Made by a program: the position numbers and the translations under genes. Shown piece after piece: positions 1-11,200 of a DNA stretch of 64,000 nucleotides. This DNA is from Leptidea sinapis (Eukaryota > Arthropoda > Insecta > Lepidoptera > Pieridae). How positions within the stretch are numbered: position 1 is the first letter of the stretch; each line of letters begins with the position of its first letter. The notes beneath the pieces are model-generated. The model saw nothing but the letters and a program-made list of their open reading frames with translations. It was not told the origin of the DNA and did not search any database. The DNA is taken from contig NC_066292.1 of assembly GCF_905404315.1 (NCBI RefSeq), positions 496,001-560,000 of the forward strand, written 5' to 3'.

Positions 1-218
1 CAGGACGAGGACTAACGTCTCGTCGGGTATCAAAACAATGTGTATCTAGGGCGCGGGCCGCTGGCCATCGTCAGAGCGACGAGTGCCAGTGGTTTGCGGT
101 GGTTGACCGCGCCTACGCCTGCGAAGTCGTGTGCGTGTCTGTGTCGGTGTTTGTGTTGGTGTCGCGTTCGCGATGGTGATGTCGTCATCCGGGTCTACCG
201 ATACGTGTCTGGGACGTC

Positions 219-404
219 TTATTGGGTTGAGACTATGGTGAAGGGGGTGTACCCGCATGCCTTCCTAACCAAGATGTTGGGATGGTTAGGCGCCTTGTCA
301 AAGAAGCTTCGCGAGATCTCTTTAAAGTGTTGAGCTATCGTCGGAAGCTCTAGGTCGAGGTGAAGGTCAACGTTTCGGATGAACCACGGGGCTCCGGTTG
401 CCAT
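219..404 (-). pseudogene. C-terminal tail of the jockey reverse transcriptase ORF2, out of frame
   Basis: This piece (ATGAPWFIRN at its start) reads as the natural continuation of the RT ORF that stops at 420, but in another frame. The region after the RT domain of jockey elements usually carries a sequence of this kind just downstream of the thumb. A small indel near 405-420 explains the break. It has no plausible role as a separate gene. Confidence 0.6.
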
Positions 405-419
405 GCGCGTGAATTTATT

Positions 420-1877
420 TTAAACTACTTGCAAACGACGTAAGTAGCTCGGTTGGGTGTGCGCGAAAACGACGCTTGCGTATGACAGTATGGGCCGTAC
501 GATGGTTTTGTACAGCGTCACTTTGTGTTTGAGCGGAAGTTTGCTTCGCCCACACACAAGTAGATAAAGGCGACTGAGGACAAATCGGGCTCTATTGCAT
601 ACCGTATCAATATGTTTCTTGAGGTTCATATTGCTGTTGAACGTGACTCCTAAGTATTTGTAATCCTTCACCCACGGTATGGGTGTTTCATACAATTTAA
701 TGACGTCGGTCGGTCGTTTTTTAGCGCGGATGCTATTCGCGTTACCGAAGAGTACCGCTGCACTCTTGGTGGGGTTCACTTCAATCCGCCATTTTCTGAA
801 CCAGTTGCCTAGTTCATCGACGGCGGCTTGAAGCACTTTATTGTTCCTGCTCAAGGTTGAGCGGTTAAATAGAGCGGAGCCAAAGTAGAGTACCGTATCG
901 TCAGCGTACTGAGCGAGCTGGACACTCGGAAACTTGGGAATGTCACTCGTGAAGAGCGAGAAAAGAGTGGGAGAGAGGACTGAACCCTTTGGCACGCCAG
1001 ACCTGATGGGTCTGGGTGAGGATAGGGTGCCCTCTACTCGATATCGGAAGGAGCGATCAGTAAGGTAGGCTCGTATGATGCGCACGAGCCTGTCTGGCAC
1101 TCCCAGTTGATACAGCTTGAATACTAAGCCGTTGTGCCATACCTTGTCGAATGCCTTCGCGACATCGAAAAACACGGCTGCCGTGGTAGCGTGCAGTTGA
1201 CGCCGTACGAGAATGTACTCGGTGAGTCGGTGAGCCTGCTGGGGACACAAGTGAGCGGTTCTGAATCCAAACTGTATGTTGGGTAGCAGGTTGAGCTCCG
1301 CGATGTAATGATTAAGACGCGCGAGGATTAATCTTTCGTAAAGTTTCCCGATCGAGTTAATTAAGCTAATAGGCCTATAGCTACTCGGATTAGCTTTAGG
1401 TTTATTGGGTTTTGGGATACCGATAACAATGGAATCCTTCCATTGTTCGGGGAACGCGCTATTAGACAATAGAATATTAAAAATGGTAACCAATAAAGTA
1501 ATAAGAGTCGAGTGTAGGATTTTAAAAACCCTATTGTTTATAGTGTCGGGCCCCGGGGCCTTCTTGGAGTGAAGCTCCTTAATGATTAGCTTCACCTCTT
1601 CGTAAGAGGTGAGTTTTATTACATCGCCTGAAGGGCTCAGAGCGGAGCGACGTTCAACTTCACGATCAACTTCGTCAACGTGTGTCGGGTCGGCTGCTGC
1701 ATTTGGAGAGCACTGACTCTCGAGACTGTCAGCGAGGCATTCATCCTTCTCATCGTCATCGAGCGCCGGCTGCAGTCCCGGTCTGTCCAAAGGAGGCATG
1801 ACAGTGGGCAGCTCCTGTTTGAACGCGCGAGGCAGCTTCCAGAAAGCCACATGTGATGGCTTAAGGTTGCCGAGCAA
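420..1877 (-). pseudogene. Jockey-type reverse transcriptase domain (ORF2, C-terminal half)
   Basis: The 485-codon open stretch holds the RT domain of a non-LTR retrotransposon, which would copy element RNA into DNA at a nicked target. Visible motifs are KAPGPD near residue 107, the YRPISL block near 167, FFDVAKAFDKVW near 236-247, GVPKGSVLSP near 294-303 and the catalytic YADD at 324-327. These are intact. Upstream the same frame continues toward the endonuclease but is interrupted by stop codons at about 1883 and about 2061. Downstream it ends at 420 and the tail continues in another frame (219-404). The copy is therefore broken at both ends although the catalytic core looks undamaged. Confidence 0.9.
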
Positions 1878-2104
1878 GCGGTCCTAACGTTCGCCGCGGA
1901 GTTCCGCGATACGTTCCCGTACCACCCGCTGTAGGTAGCGGAGGTGGCGCCTATTCTCGACGGACGGATACCTATCGTAAAGTCTAGTGGCTCTGTGCTT
2001 CTGTGTGTGTAGGTTCCTGACCTCTGGAGGCAGGTTTAGGCGATGCGGTTGCATCGTCGGAACCTGCCTGGAGCAGGCCTATATCCTATTCTGTATATGT
2101 GACG

Positions 2105-2932
2105 TCACATGAGAGATAGCACTGTGACCGAGTCGATGACTACCGGTATAACGTCAAGGTCGTCGGACTTGATAGACTCGAGATCCTTTTCCAGCCGTTG
2201 CCAGTCGATCACTGTTTTCGTCGGTGGTTGAAAGTTAACCGGTGGGCCTAGATTTAGGACGACGGGCCGGTGGTCTGACTCTAATTCGTGAAAAACCTCG
2301 CTTGAATTTACATTTAGCGGTACGTTTTTAAGTAACGCAACGTCTAGAATGTCGGGTCGGTGCGCGACGCTATCCGGATAATGTGTTGGTTCGTCGGGTG
2401 CTATTTCTGAAAAGTTCAGCGTGTTTGTCAGCGAATCTAATAAGATTCCGTTTCTATTTGTGGCTCTACCGTTCCAGCATGAGTGTTTGGCGTTAAGATC
2501 GCCGCCCACTATGACTGCGGCCCCGTGGCCGAGTAAGGCTTCTATATCTGTGTCTAATACTTGTTTGTTAGGCGGAAGATAAGCTGATATAACAGTGATC
2601 GGCTGGTGATTCGCCATACTGACTCGGATGGCAGAGGCCTCGATGTTAGTGAGGACCGGAGGATCTATAGGTATGCAGTGTAGAGACTTTTTAAAATAAA
2701 TGAGGGTACCGCCCATACGGGTGGTGCGATCATTCCTGACTAAGTTATAATTAGCGATACGCGGATCGCGTATACGTGGTTTTAGAAATGTCTCTTGCAC
2801 TAAGAATAGGTCTAATTGATGTTCGTGAGCGAACTCCTTCACCAAGTCTAGTTGTGGCTTAAGGCCTTGGGCGTTAAAATACGCTTTACGGAGCGTATGT
2901 GGTTTAACCCGTCCGCTTGCGTAATTAGGCAT
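2105..2932 (-). pseudogene. Apurinic-like endonuclease domain of the jockey element (ORF2, N-terminal half)
   Basis: The 275 residues form the exonuclease/endonuclease/phosphatase-type nuclease that nicks the target DNA in non-LTR retrotransposition. Typical motifs are visible: an AQGL-type N-terminus, VQET (catalytic Glu), GGDLNAKH with the metal-binding Asp/Asn, PDILDVAL and the terminal SDHRPV. The start codon overlaps the ORF1 stop (ATGCCTAA), an arrangement that suggests coupled translation. It ends at 2105 in a frame different from the RT that should follow, so endonuclease and RT are no longer one protein. The 228 bases between carry the expected linker in the RT frame with two stops. 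Confidence 0.9.
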
Positions 2933-3851
2933 CGCGAATGTTTTTATACTTTCGCCCTATATCGGTGAGGGCACGGAATATTTTGCCGTTGTCTGCCATA
3001 ACTTGCAGGAGCGACGGCGGGTCGTCCCGGACAGCCTCGAGCCTGCTGGCCAGGGCTGTGATTTCATCAATGTCGAACAGCTCTGAAAGCTCAAACATGA
3101 AGGCAAAGGCGCTGCCGCCTTGGTTGCTTGTTGACGCGGACGCGGGCGCCGGTGGCCTCGGTCGCGGGACCGACTCCGCCGGGCGGGACGCTAGCGGTGG
3201 CCGGAGGGGAGCGGGGGCCGCGAGAGTGGCCTCTGTGGCAGCTTTGGCAGCCCGAGGAGACCTCGCCCAGGCGTTTATCTTAGGAGGCGGCGCAGGTTTG
3301 AAGGTCGGAGTGAACTCCACCTTCTCTGTTCTGCCTTGCGGCTGGCGGCGCCCTGGGTGACGCTTGTGTTTGGGTACCATGGGACACCCGCGATAGCTCG
3401 CGGGGTGCCTCTTCTCCCCGCACAAGACGCAGGCCAGGGGCTCCGCGCATTGCGCTGGTCGAAGGCACTCCGGCGTGCCATGTTTGCCGAGGCACTTCAC
3501 ACACCTCGGGGTGTGTTCACAGTTGCGTGCCGAGTGCCCGTATAACTGGCATCTGTGACACTGACCGGGCCCCCCGCGGCTGCGAGGAGCTTCGGCCCGG
3601 ATGCCCTGAAGGGAGCAAACCGATTTTATATTAAAAATTTCCTTTCCCTCTTGCGTGAGGTCGAGGACGACGAGAACGATGTTAAATGGTTGTTTGTCGT
3701 TGGTGCCGCCCATACGGTGCACCTCGTGTGCAGGGTAACCCTGCTCATTGAGGTCCGACAGAATGTCGGCCTCGTCTATCTCTCTCGGGACGTTCCTGAT
3801 AACGACCCTCAGACGCTTCTCCTCAGGCAGGGCTCGCTTTAATAGCGGCAT
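2925..3851 (-). pseudogene. Gag-like ORF1 protein with three zinc knuckles (jockey element)
   Basis: This is an RNA-binding ORF1 protein of the jockey type. The N-terminal part (residues 13-60, VVIRNVPREI onward) looks like an RRM-like fold used by these gags. Three cysteine/histidine knuckles follow: C98-C101-H106-C111, C117-C120-H124-C129 and C141-C144-H149-C156. A basic and proline/alanine-rich tail ends the protein. The listed start is an internal methionine; the true start is probably at 3960 in another frame (see next entry), so the ORF has one frameshift near 3845. ORF1 ends inside the first codons of ORF2. Confidence 0.85.
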
Positions 3852-3960
3852 CCACTGTCTCGTTGATTGTTTCTTTCGTTAGCGGAGCGATCTTCTCCGT
3901 GAATAACCTATCTAGTAGGGCGCTTAGAAGGCCCTCGTCGGCAACCATTGGTGAAGCCAT
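3827..3960 (-). pseudogene. N-terminal start of jockey ORF1, frameshifted from the rest
   Basis: From an ATG at 3960 a reading frame of about 44 codons (MASPMVADEGLL...) runs to a stop at about 3827 and overlaps the downstream ORF1 in a different frame. Its acidic, leucine-rich start and position directly before the RRM-like region fit the missing N-terminus of ORF1. One base gained or lost near 3840-3850 would explain the split. Confidence 0.55.
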
Positions 3961-4540
3961 GGTTGTCATATTTATTAACTAGGTTGAGCGGGCAACAACC
4001 CCCGCTGCCCGAGTCAGGCAGAGGGGGAATATAATAATTAAGTGGACAACTATAGTTAAGTTGTACACTTGCACATTAATAAATAATATTATTAATAATA
4101 AAATATGCAAAAATTAAAAGAAATTAATAATAATAATTAAGCCTAAGACTTAGCTTTGCTGGATGTAGACTGGCTGGGCCGGAACCCCGATGCACGCTGT
4201 GCAGGCCCCCGCGGAGAAGACACACACGGCACGAACTGCAACTCACAAACACACACGATTAGCGTGCAGAATCGCGAAACACAGCACAGGTGCTAACTAA
4301 CACGATCGTAAAACCGGGTAATTAACACTGATAATAACTAAGCTACGTTCCGCGAAGGAACGTAACAGGTGCGAGACTCAAAGAGTCCCGAACAATAGCG
4401 CGCGATAACAATAGCTAGCCTAGGTGGCCTGAGCAGATAGTGCGATAACGCAGGTAATAAAAATATTCGAAGGAGGACAGATAGCGCTACACGTGTGCTC
4501 GCGTTGCCTGCCTGAATCGAACTGTGTGAAGAGAGCTCAA
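3961..4540 (-). other. 5' leader of the jockey element
   Basis: Between ORF1 and the AT-rich DNA beyond about 4540 the composition stays noticeably richer in GC, and ORFs are absent. I read it as the untranslated leader. A repeated ATT/AAT tract at about 4077-4140 lies inside it. The 5' boundary is judged by composition only. Confidence 0.5.
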
Positions 4541-5053
4541 AGTATTAAAAAAAGTTTATAATATGAGGTAAGAAAATAATGGCTCGGATGAATATTAATA
4601 TCAAGTCTGAATAGGGCTTCGTTTTAAGCATTACAAAGACATTATCTGATCTTAAAAATCTTAGGAAATTATTTCATTCCATGGAAAGAACATTGAAATT
4701 ATTTTTCCTTATTAAATAAATAGCGACTGCTGGCAGTGATATTTAAAAGTATAGGTAGGTTACGTAGACAACATTCGGTATTTGAAAATGATACACTAAC
4801 GTACACATGAATAATTTAACATTGCAATAGCACACTAGATTACGATTACACGTCAAAGAAGGATAGTAAATGCAACTATCGCAAGCAAAAAAGAGAAAAC
4901 TCTAATTTGCTAATTGCTTCGTATTTGTATACAAAAAATACAGTTAATTCATCAGATATGATTTTTTACCGTATACCGTGATTTATGCCTAAATTACGAA
5001 TCATTCGTGAGTTCATGTAGTAAAAGCTATAAAGTAGTAAAACTGCATTGAAA
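4541..5053. other. AT-rich spacer, nothing recognised
   Basis: No ORF, RNA gene or repeat shared with the rest of the window was seen here. Confidence 0.5.
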
Positions 5054-5109
5054 TTAGGTAGATAATGTGTCATTGATTTTATAAAAAAATAATTGAATAT
5101 TGATTATGG

Positions 5110-5884
5110 TATGGTATAGGGGCTCCTGTTTCCGCAATGAGACCACTAGCATGGGTCCATTTTGCGGGCAGTAATGGCCAGTTACTCCAACCAGCCTAGC
5201 TCTTTCCAGAAGTTCAGAACATTCCTGGGGTGTTCGCAGACTTCCTGGAGCGACCTCGTATTGGTTAAGGTTTTTGTCCGTTGGTTGGCCACCGGGCAAA
5301 AACCTTGCACATTCCAGGATTACGTAAGCGACCGTTTCGTCTTCGGCCAGACAGCCTCTGCACTTAGGACTGTCCGTTACGCCGATTGTGAAAAGGTGTT
5401 TGTTTAGTGATGTGTGACCCGTTAGTCATGTCTGTTGAGACTGATAAGTCTACGTGTCAGTTTGGGCGACAGTGCGGGTATCGCCTCCTTCGACTGTCTA
5501 CAGCTTGAGACATTTATCCATCGGGTGTTGTGTTGGTCGTTGGTGAGAGAGCGTATCCATGAGCGCATTTGGCTGAAGGGCAGTGGCAGAAGTGGCAATG
5601 GACCAGTCACTAGATTTGCCGATGCCCGCCTTGCAAGCTCATCCGCTGCATCATTTCCCAACGAACCGCTATGTCCCTTGATCCATTGCAGAGTTACCCG
5701 GTTATAACAGGCAACTTGTTCCAGGGTTTGGTGACACTCGTGTTTTAGTGCTGAGTTGTAGGTTCAGCTGTCCTTCAGCGCTATTAGTACCGCCATACTG
5801 CCAGAAAGAATTCTGATTCTGTGGCCATGTACTTTTCTTCTTAATATTGCGCTGGCGACTTCCTTGATGGCTACGCACTAACAT
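5110..5884 (-). pseudogene. RNase H domain and C-terminal tail of the I-like element
   Basis: The fragment at 5661-5422 begins with GNDAADELAR, the last RNase H motif holding the final catalytic Asp. Upstream (5884-5702) is a degraded piece of the same domain. Downstream, translation on the minus strand through about 5420-5300 gives the TGHTSLNKHLF and cysteine-containing CRGC motifs that normally follow RNase H in these elements, then LLERARLVGV. Several frameshifts interrupt it. Confidence 0.75.
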
Positions 5885-5982
5885 TGGAAGATGGAGCTGT
5901 GTGTTCCAGTAGCCATTTTCGAGCCGGCTGTGTAAATTCTTATTTCATTTACACCTGACCGGTCAGCATATTTCTCACATAG

Positions 5983-6433
5983 CTATATGTATATGTGATA
6001 GTTCTTATGAAAAGCATGTGTTTTAGGTATCTTGTCGCATGGTGCCTCACAGAGTGGATAGTCCTTTGTTACCTTATTCCAGAGATTATCTGTTAGGCAG
6101 TCTTCATTCTTCCATACACCCAACAGCTTTAGACGTAGACTCGCCATTGTCGCTTCTTGTTGAAAGTGTATGTCGAGTGGTGTTAGCCCTAGAATAGTTT
6201 CAAGGGCGGAAGTAGGCGTGGTGCGCATGCATCCTGTTATGGCTGTGTAAGCCAGCCGCTGGAAACGCTGCAGCTTGGTTAGTACTGTCACAAGCTCTGT
6301 CCTGGGCCACCAAGCTATTGCTCCGTAGGAGATAATTGGTCTGATGACTGCTGTGTAGAGCCATCTGCTTATCTTTGGAGCTAGACCCCAGGTTTTGCCT
6401 ATGAGTCTTCTTCACTGCCCGCAGATGATGCAC
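5983..6433 (-). pseudogene. RT thumb / connection region of the I-like element
   Basis: Two overlapping open pieces (6433-6200 and 6291-5983) read as one protein region with a frameshift. Their content (LTKLQRFQRLAYTAITGCMRTTPTSALE) is the region between RT and RNase H seen in I-like LINEs, where the LxxxQR motif follows the thumb. Confidence 0.7.
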
Positions 6434-6511
6434 GCTTTTTCCAGCTTGTGTTCAAGGTATTTATTCCAAAGCAACTTACTATCCAGTATGACCCCTAGGC
6501 ATTTAACTTCT

Positions 6512-7439
6512 TTAGTAAGGGTTAGGTCGGTGTTGAACAGCTAATGTAAGATTACCAAGGCTGTGTTTGTTTGTGAATAGTATAAGCTCCGTCTTTGACG
6601 GATTAGCTGTAAGTTTGAGTTGCGCGCACCATTCTTCAAGAACCTTAAAAGCAGATCTCATGAGGCTACATAAGACGCTCTCAACTGGTTCTGTTATTAG
6701 AATGGCGAGGTCGTCAGCATAGCCCACCGTGTACAGTTTCTTTTTGTTTAGCCTTGTGATGAGCTCATCCACCACAAGGTTCCAGAGCAGTGGCGAGAGT
6801 ACCCCTCCTTGTGGGCAGCCTGTTGCTACCACACATCTAGTACTGGTGTTCACAGTGAATCGTATCGCCCTATGCCTGTTGTTAACATGCTGTCTATCCA
6901 CCCGGCAATTGTAGGATCTACTTTATGATCGGCTAGCGCTCGGCCTATGCTAGAAAAGAGGTTTTGTCGAAAGCGCCTTCGATATCAATAAAAGCACCTA
7001 AGGTTGATTGTTTACGTGATAATCCTTTCATTACAAGAGATGTTACACAATAAAGTGCGGATTCGGTTGATCTGCCCTGAATAAAGGCGTGTTGGTTGGC
7101 ATGAAGTGATTTTTGTATGAGAGCATTTTCCCTAATATCCCTATCGCAGAGTCTCTCTAGAGTCTTCAACAAAAATGATGTGAGACTGATTGGCCTGTCC
7201 GATTTGGGGTTAGTATAGTCACTTTTGCCGGGCTTAGGGATAAATACCACTTTTACCTCATTCCACTGGAGCGGTATGTATTTGTAGGCCAGGCATGCCC
7301 TGTAGATAGCAGTTAGATGTACTGCTAGCGGCCCCATACCGCTCCATTTTAGTAGCCCTGGGAAGATCCCGTCCAGGGCTCCTGATTTAAATGGAAGAAA
7401 CCTGTTAATTGCCCACATTACCTTGTCTTTGTCTACCAC
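6512..7439 (-). pseudogene. Reverse transcriptase of the I-like element, split in two frames
   Basis: The upper half (7439-6945) has the fingers motifs: FIPKPGKSDY, a degraded RPISL block and AFIDIEGAFD, the first catalytic Asp motif. The lower half (6901-6512) has CPQGGVLSPLLWN and the catalytic YADD in GYADDLAI. A frame change at about 6901-6945 separates the two. The linker at 7575-7811 (RFKRRIRERKRESWRRFC) is the basic region that precedes RT in such proteins. The catalytic residues survive but the protein cannot be made from one frame. Confidence 0.85.
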
Positions 7440-7811
7440 CCTGTGAGCTGTGGTCCAATCCGTTTGATCCGGTGTGTTGCTCTGCGACGCCTCCTCCTCC
7501 CACGTCTGGTTGTTGGTGATGCGGCATCCAGGAAAGTGAGTTTGCAGGAGTAGTTCACAGGTTTCGGTGTCAGATTAGGTGTATGTGCCGTCAGATTTTT
7601 TCAAGCAACCTAGATTTCGCTCCGGGTCACGTGAAAGGATGTTTTTTACTTTAGCCGCTTGGATTGTGGATTCAATGTTAGTGCAGAAGCGTCTCCAGCT
7701 TTCTCTCTTCCTTTCGCGGATGCGCCTCTTGAAACGGTATTGGGCCTGTTTGTATGTGTCCCAGTCGTCTGGTGCCCGGGTATGAATGTTGATTATGATA
7801 TATAGCCACAT

Positions 7812-8208
7812 TGATGATATTAATTATTTATACATATATTAGCAACGGATATACTGAAAGGGACAGTGTTACTGAAAAAACTCCTACGTAAACAAATAGC
7901 ATTCACTGTCTACATATCCGATCCGCCGAACTCGATGTGACAAAGACGTGTTCGTCAAACAATATTTTACTTTTGTATATAATAATAGTATTAGTAGGTT
8001 TTTATTAAGTCTTAACGTTATAGTTTTTTATGTAGTGCTGACATTTCTTTGATATAATAATAAAATAGAAATCTTATTGAGTGTTATAGTTTTCTGTGTT
8101 GTGGTGACTTCTATTTCTACGCATACCGCTGCCTACTGCAGTACAAAGTGACGCGGTTAATAACCAGTTCCGTATCAATACATTCCTGAGCACCAGCGTT
8201 GGCAACCA
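7812..8208. other. AT-rich spacer between two LINEs
   Basis: No gene or repeat was recognised. It runs up to the poly(T) at 8209 that marks the 3' end of the next element. Confidence 0.45.
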
Positions 8209-8268
8209 TTTTTTTTTTTTATAGAATAGGAGGACAAACGAGCGTACGGGTCACCTGGTGTTAAGTGA

Positions 8269-11200
8269 TCACCGCCGCCCACATTCTCTTGCAACACCAG
8301 AGGAATCACAAGAGCGTTGCCGGCCTTTAAGGAAGGTGTACGCGCTTTTTTTGAAGGTACCCATGTCGTATCGTCCCGGAAACACCGCACAAGGAAGCTC
8401 ATTCCACAGCTTTGTAGTACGAGGGAGAAAGCTTCTTGTAAACCGCACTGTGGAGGACCGCCACACATCCAGATGGTGGGGATGATATCCTAACTTGTGG
8501 CGTGTCGTGCGATGGTGAAATTCGGCGGCAGGAATCAGGTTAAACAGCTCTTCGGGACACTGCCCGTGATAAATGCGGTACAAGACACACAATGAAGCGA
8601 AGTCTCTACGCAACGCCAAGTGATCCAGCCGTTCACAGAGCACTGAGTCCCCGACAATTCGAGCTGCTCTACGTTGCACGCGGTCAAATGGATCGAGCAG
8701 ATACTGGGGTGCACCAGACCAGAGATGACAGCAATACTCCATGTGAGGCCGGACCTGCACTTTGTAGAGCGCTAGAATGTGGGCCGGCTTGAAGTATTGC
8801 CGTGCTCTATTGATGACACCCAGCTTCTTCGAAGCCAATTTGGCTTTGCCCTCCAGATGGCCACGGAATTGGCAATCGCTCGAGATTTCGAGACCCAGTA
8901 TTCCGATACTAGGCGCGGCTTTAAGAGAAGTGTTCTCGAAGAGCGGTGATACGACAAATGGGGTTTTTTTAGAGGTAAACGCGCAAACTTGAGTCTTCTG
9001 GGGGTTAAATTGGACAAGGTTCAATTTACCCCATCCCGGGACCTTCTCGAGAGAGGACTCGATAGAAGACACAAGTTTCTCCCGGCACTGGTCGACGATT
9101 TCCCGAGAGAGACCTGCATGGCCCGTGTATACGGCATCACCAGTGCTGTCATCTGCATAGCAATGCATGTTGGAGGTGTCCAACATATCATTGATATGCA
9201 GAAGAAACAGCGTAGGATATAGCACACAGCCTTGGGGCACTCCAGCATTCACGGGCTTCGGGTTCGAGCAATATCCGTCGACAACGACCTGTATGCTACG
9301 CCCAGTGAGGAAGCTGGAGGTCCACTTGCACAAGCTCTCGGGAAGCCCAAATGATGGAAGTTTTGAGAGGAGCGCCTTGTGCCATACACGATCAAAGGCC
9401 TTCGCTATATCCAGGCTAACTACCAGGCCTTCCCCCTTGCTTTCAATAGCCGCCACCCTTCTATGTGTTAGGTATACCAGAAGATCACCTGCCGACCGTC
9501 CATGGCGAAAGCCGTACAGTCGGTCGTTGATCAACTGGTGACCCTCTAGGTGTACTAAAAGCTGGTGGCTAATTATGCTCTCCATGATTTTGGAGAGCAG
9601 GGAGCTGATAGCAATAGGCCTGTAGTTCGCCGGATCCGAACTGTCTCCTTTTTTTTGGATCGGATGGACAAGGGCTGACTTCCATGAGTCAGGGACTACG
9701 CCTTTGGAATAAGAGTGCCGGAATAAACGCTTTAGCACCGGCGTCAACTCAGGGGCACACGTTCTAAGCACGATTGGAGAAATGCCATCCGGCCTGCTCG
9801 ACTTCCTGACGTCCAACGAAAACAGAGCTCGCCTAACAGTTTTCTGTCTGAACTGTACTTCAGGCATAGAGCTCTGACACCGCGGGATGGTCGGCGGCGT
9901 TTTTCCGTTGTCGTCAAGAGTCGAGTTGGAGGCGAAAAGAGCGCACAGGAGCTCGGCTTTCTCTTTTGCCGTATGGGCCAGGGTGTCATTCCTCATGTGC
10001 AACGGCGGCATGGACGGATGGTTGAAGTTACCAAGAGCAGCTTTCGACAACGACCAGAACTTGCGTGTTCCGGTCGGGTAACTGGAAAGCTGCTCGCCGA
10101 TTTTGACGACGTGCTTAGACTTCGCACGGGCGATTTGCCGCTTAAAAAATCTGGAGGCACGGTTATATTTCCTCTTAAGAACTTTGCAGTTCGAATCCTT
10201 TGTGCCCAGCGCCGCAACCCAAGTTCGATACGCCTGTTTTTTGCAGTCAGATGCTGCTTTAACTGAAGCATCGAACCAGGGCTGTGATCTGCCACCGATC
10301 GGTACTACAGAGCTTGGTATAAAAATATCCATGCCCTGCAGTATCACATCTGCAATGGCGCAGGCACTAGGATCATCCGAAGGGAAACAAACCTTGCCCC
10401 AAGAGTAGGATGCAAAAAAGGAACGCATCCTATCCCAATCTGCTGACTTGTAGTGCCAAACGCGGCGGGTCGCGGGTGGTCTGAGACGTTGGCGTCGGAT
10501 AGGCACTACACTCCTGACCAGGCAATGGTCGGACGTTCCGAGAGGGGCGTCGACAAAGACCTGGTAACCATCGGGATGTGTGGTCAGCAGTAGATCTAAT
10601 AAGGACGGCATGTGGCTATCCACATCCGGGAGCCGCGTTGGCGACTCAACCAATTGGGACAGACCATACGCCAATGCAAAATTATGCACAGATCGCCCCG
10701 CGTAGTCTGTGGTACGTGATCCAAGCCATTCGGCATTGTGCCCGTTGAAATCACCCAAGACTACGATTTCAGCGGAGGGGATCTGTGCAAGCACGACGTC
10801 AATTGCCGCTTGAACGCAGCCCATGAGATGATCGGTTTCTGCGTAACCACTATGGGACCTGTAGACACACGCATAGATACGAACGCGGTCGTCTAAATCT
10901 ACGCGGAGCCAGAGAGTAGACAGGTCCCTACCCTCAAAATAGCCGAGACGCCGACAGCAGATATCCTCCCTAACGTACACACATACCCCGGCATGAGGCC
11001 AAAAGTTGTGCTCAATTTTGTACGCGGGGTACGTTAAATATGACGTATCGCTAGGTCGAGATATCTGCGTCTCAGTTAGGAAACACAAGGCCGGCTGCGC
11101 CGTCTCAAGGTGGTGGTGGACGGCGATTAAATTGGAGTGAATTCCCCTGATATTGCAAAAGTCCACGTTGAGCGTGGAGCGGGGTGCCGTGGTGTTACTG

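Larger units (their letters stand above)
1..4540 (-). mobile_element. Jockey-type non-LTR retrotransposon, decayed, 3' end off window
   Basis: On the minus strand this stretch reads, in order, a GC-rich 5' leader (4540-3961), a gag-like ORF1 with zinc knuckles, an endonuclease, and a reverse transcriptase, which is the order of jockey-clade LINEs. ORF1 and ORF2 overlap in the 8 bases ATGCCTAA at 2925-2932. Frameshifts separate the ORF1 start, the endonuclease/RT junction and the RT tail, so the copy is dead as read. Bases 1-126 match 58536-58667, a truncated copy of the same family that reaches a poly(A) tail. From that copy, roughly 500 bases of 3' untranslated region should lie left of base 1. 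The clade is assigned from motifs, not from a tree. Confidence 0.85.
5054..7811 (-). mobile_element. I-like non-LTR retrotransposon with RNase H, 5'-truncated and broken
   Basis: On the minus strand the pieces appear in the order pre-RT linker (7811-7575), RT (7439-6512), thumb/connection (6433-5983), RNase H (5884-5422) and a C-terminal cysteine-rich tail (about 5421-5110). An RNase H domain after RT is typical of the I group of LINEs. No endonuclease or gag is present, so the copy is 5'-truncated. Many frameshifts and stops show it is old. The 3' end is not sharply defined; recognisable coding ends near 5100. Confidence 0.8.

Noticed and set aside
2938..3842. Plus-strand ORFs over the jockey gag
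   Set aside because: They are shadows of the GC-rich minus-strand coding frame and have no recognisable motifs.
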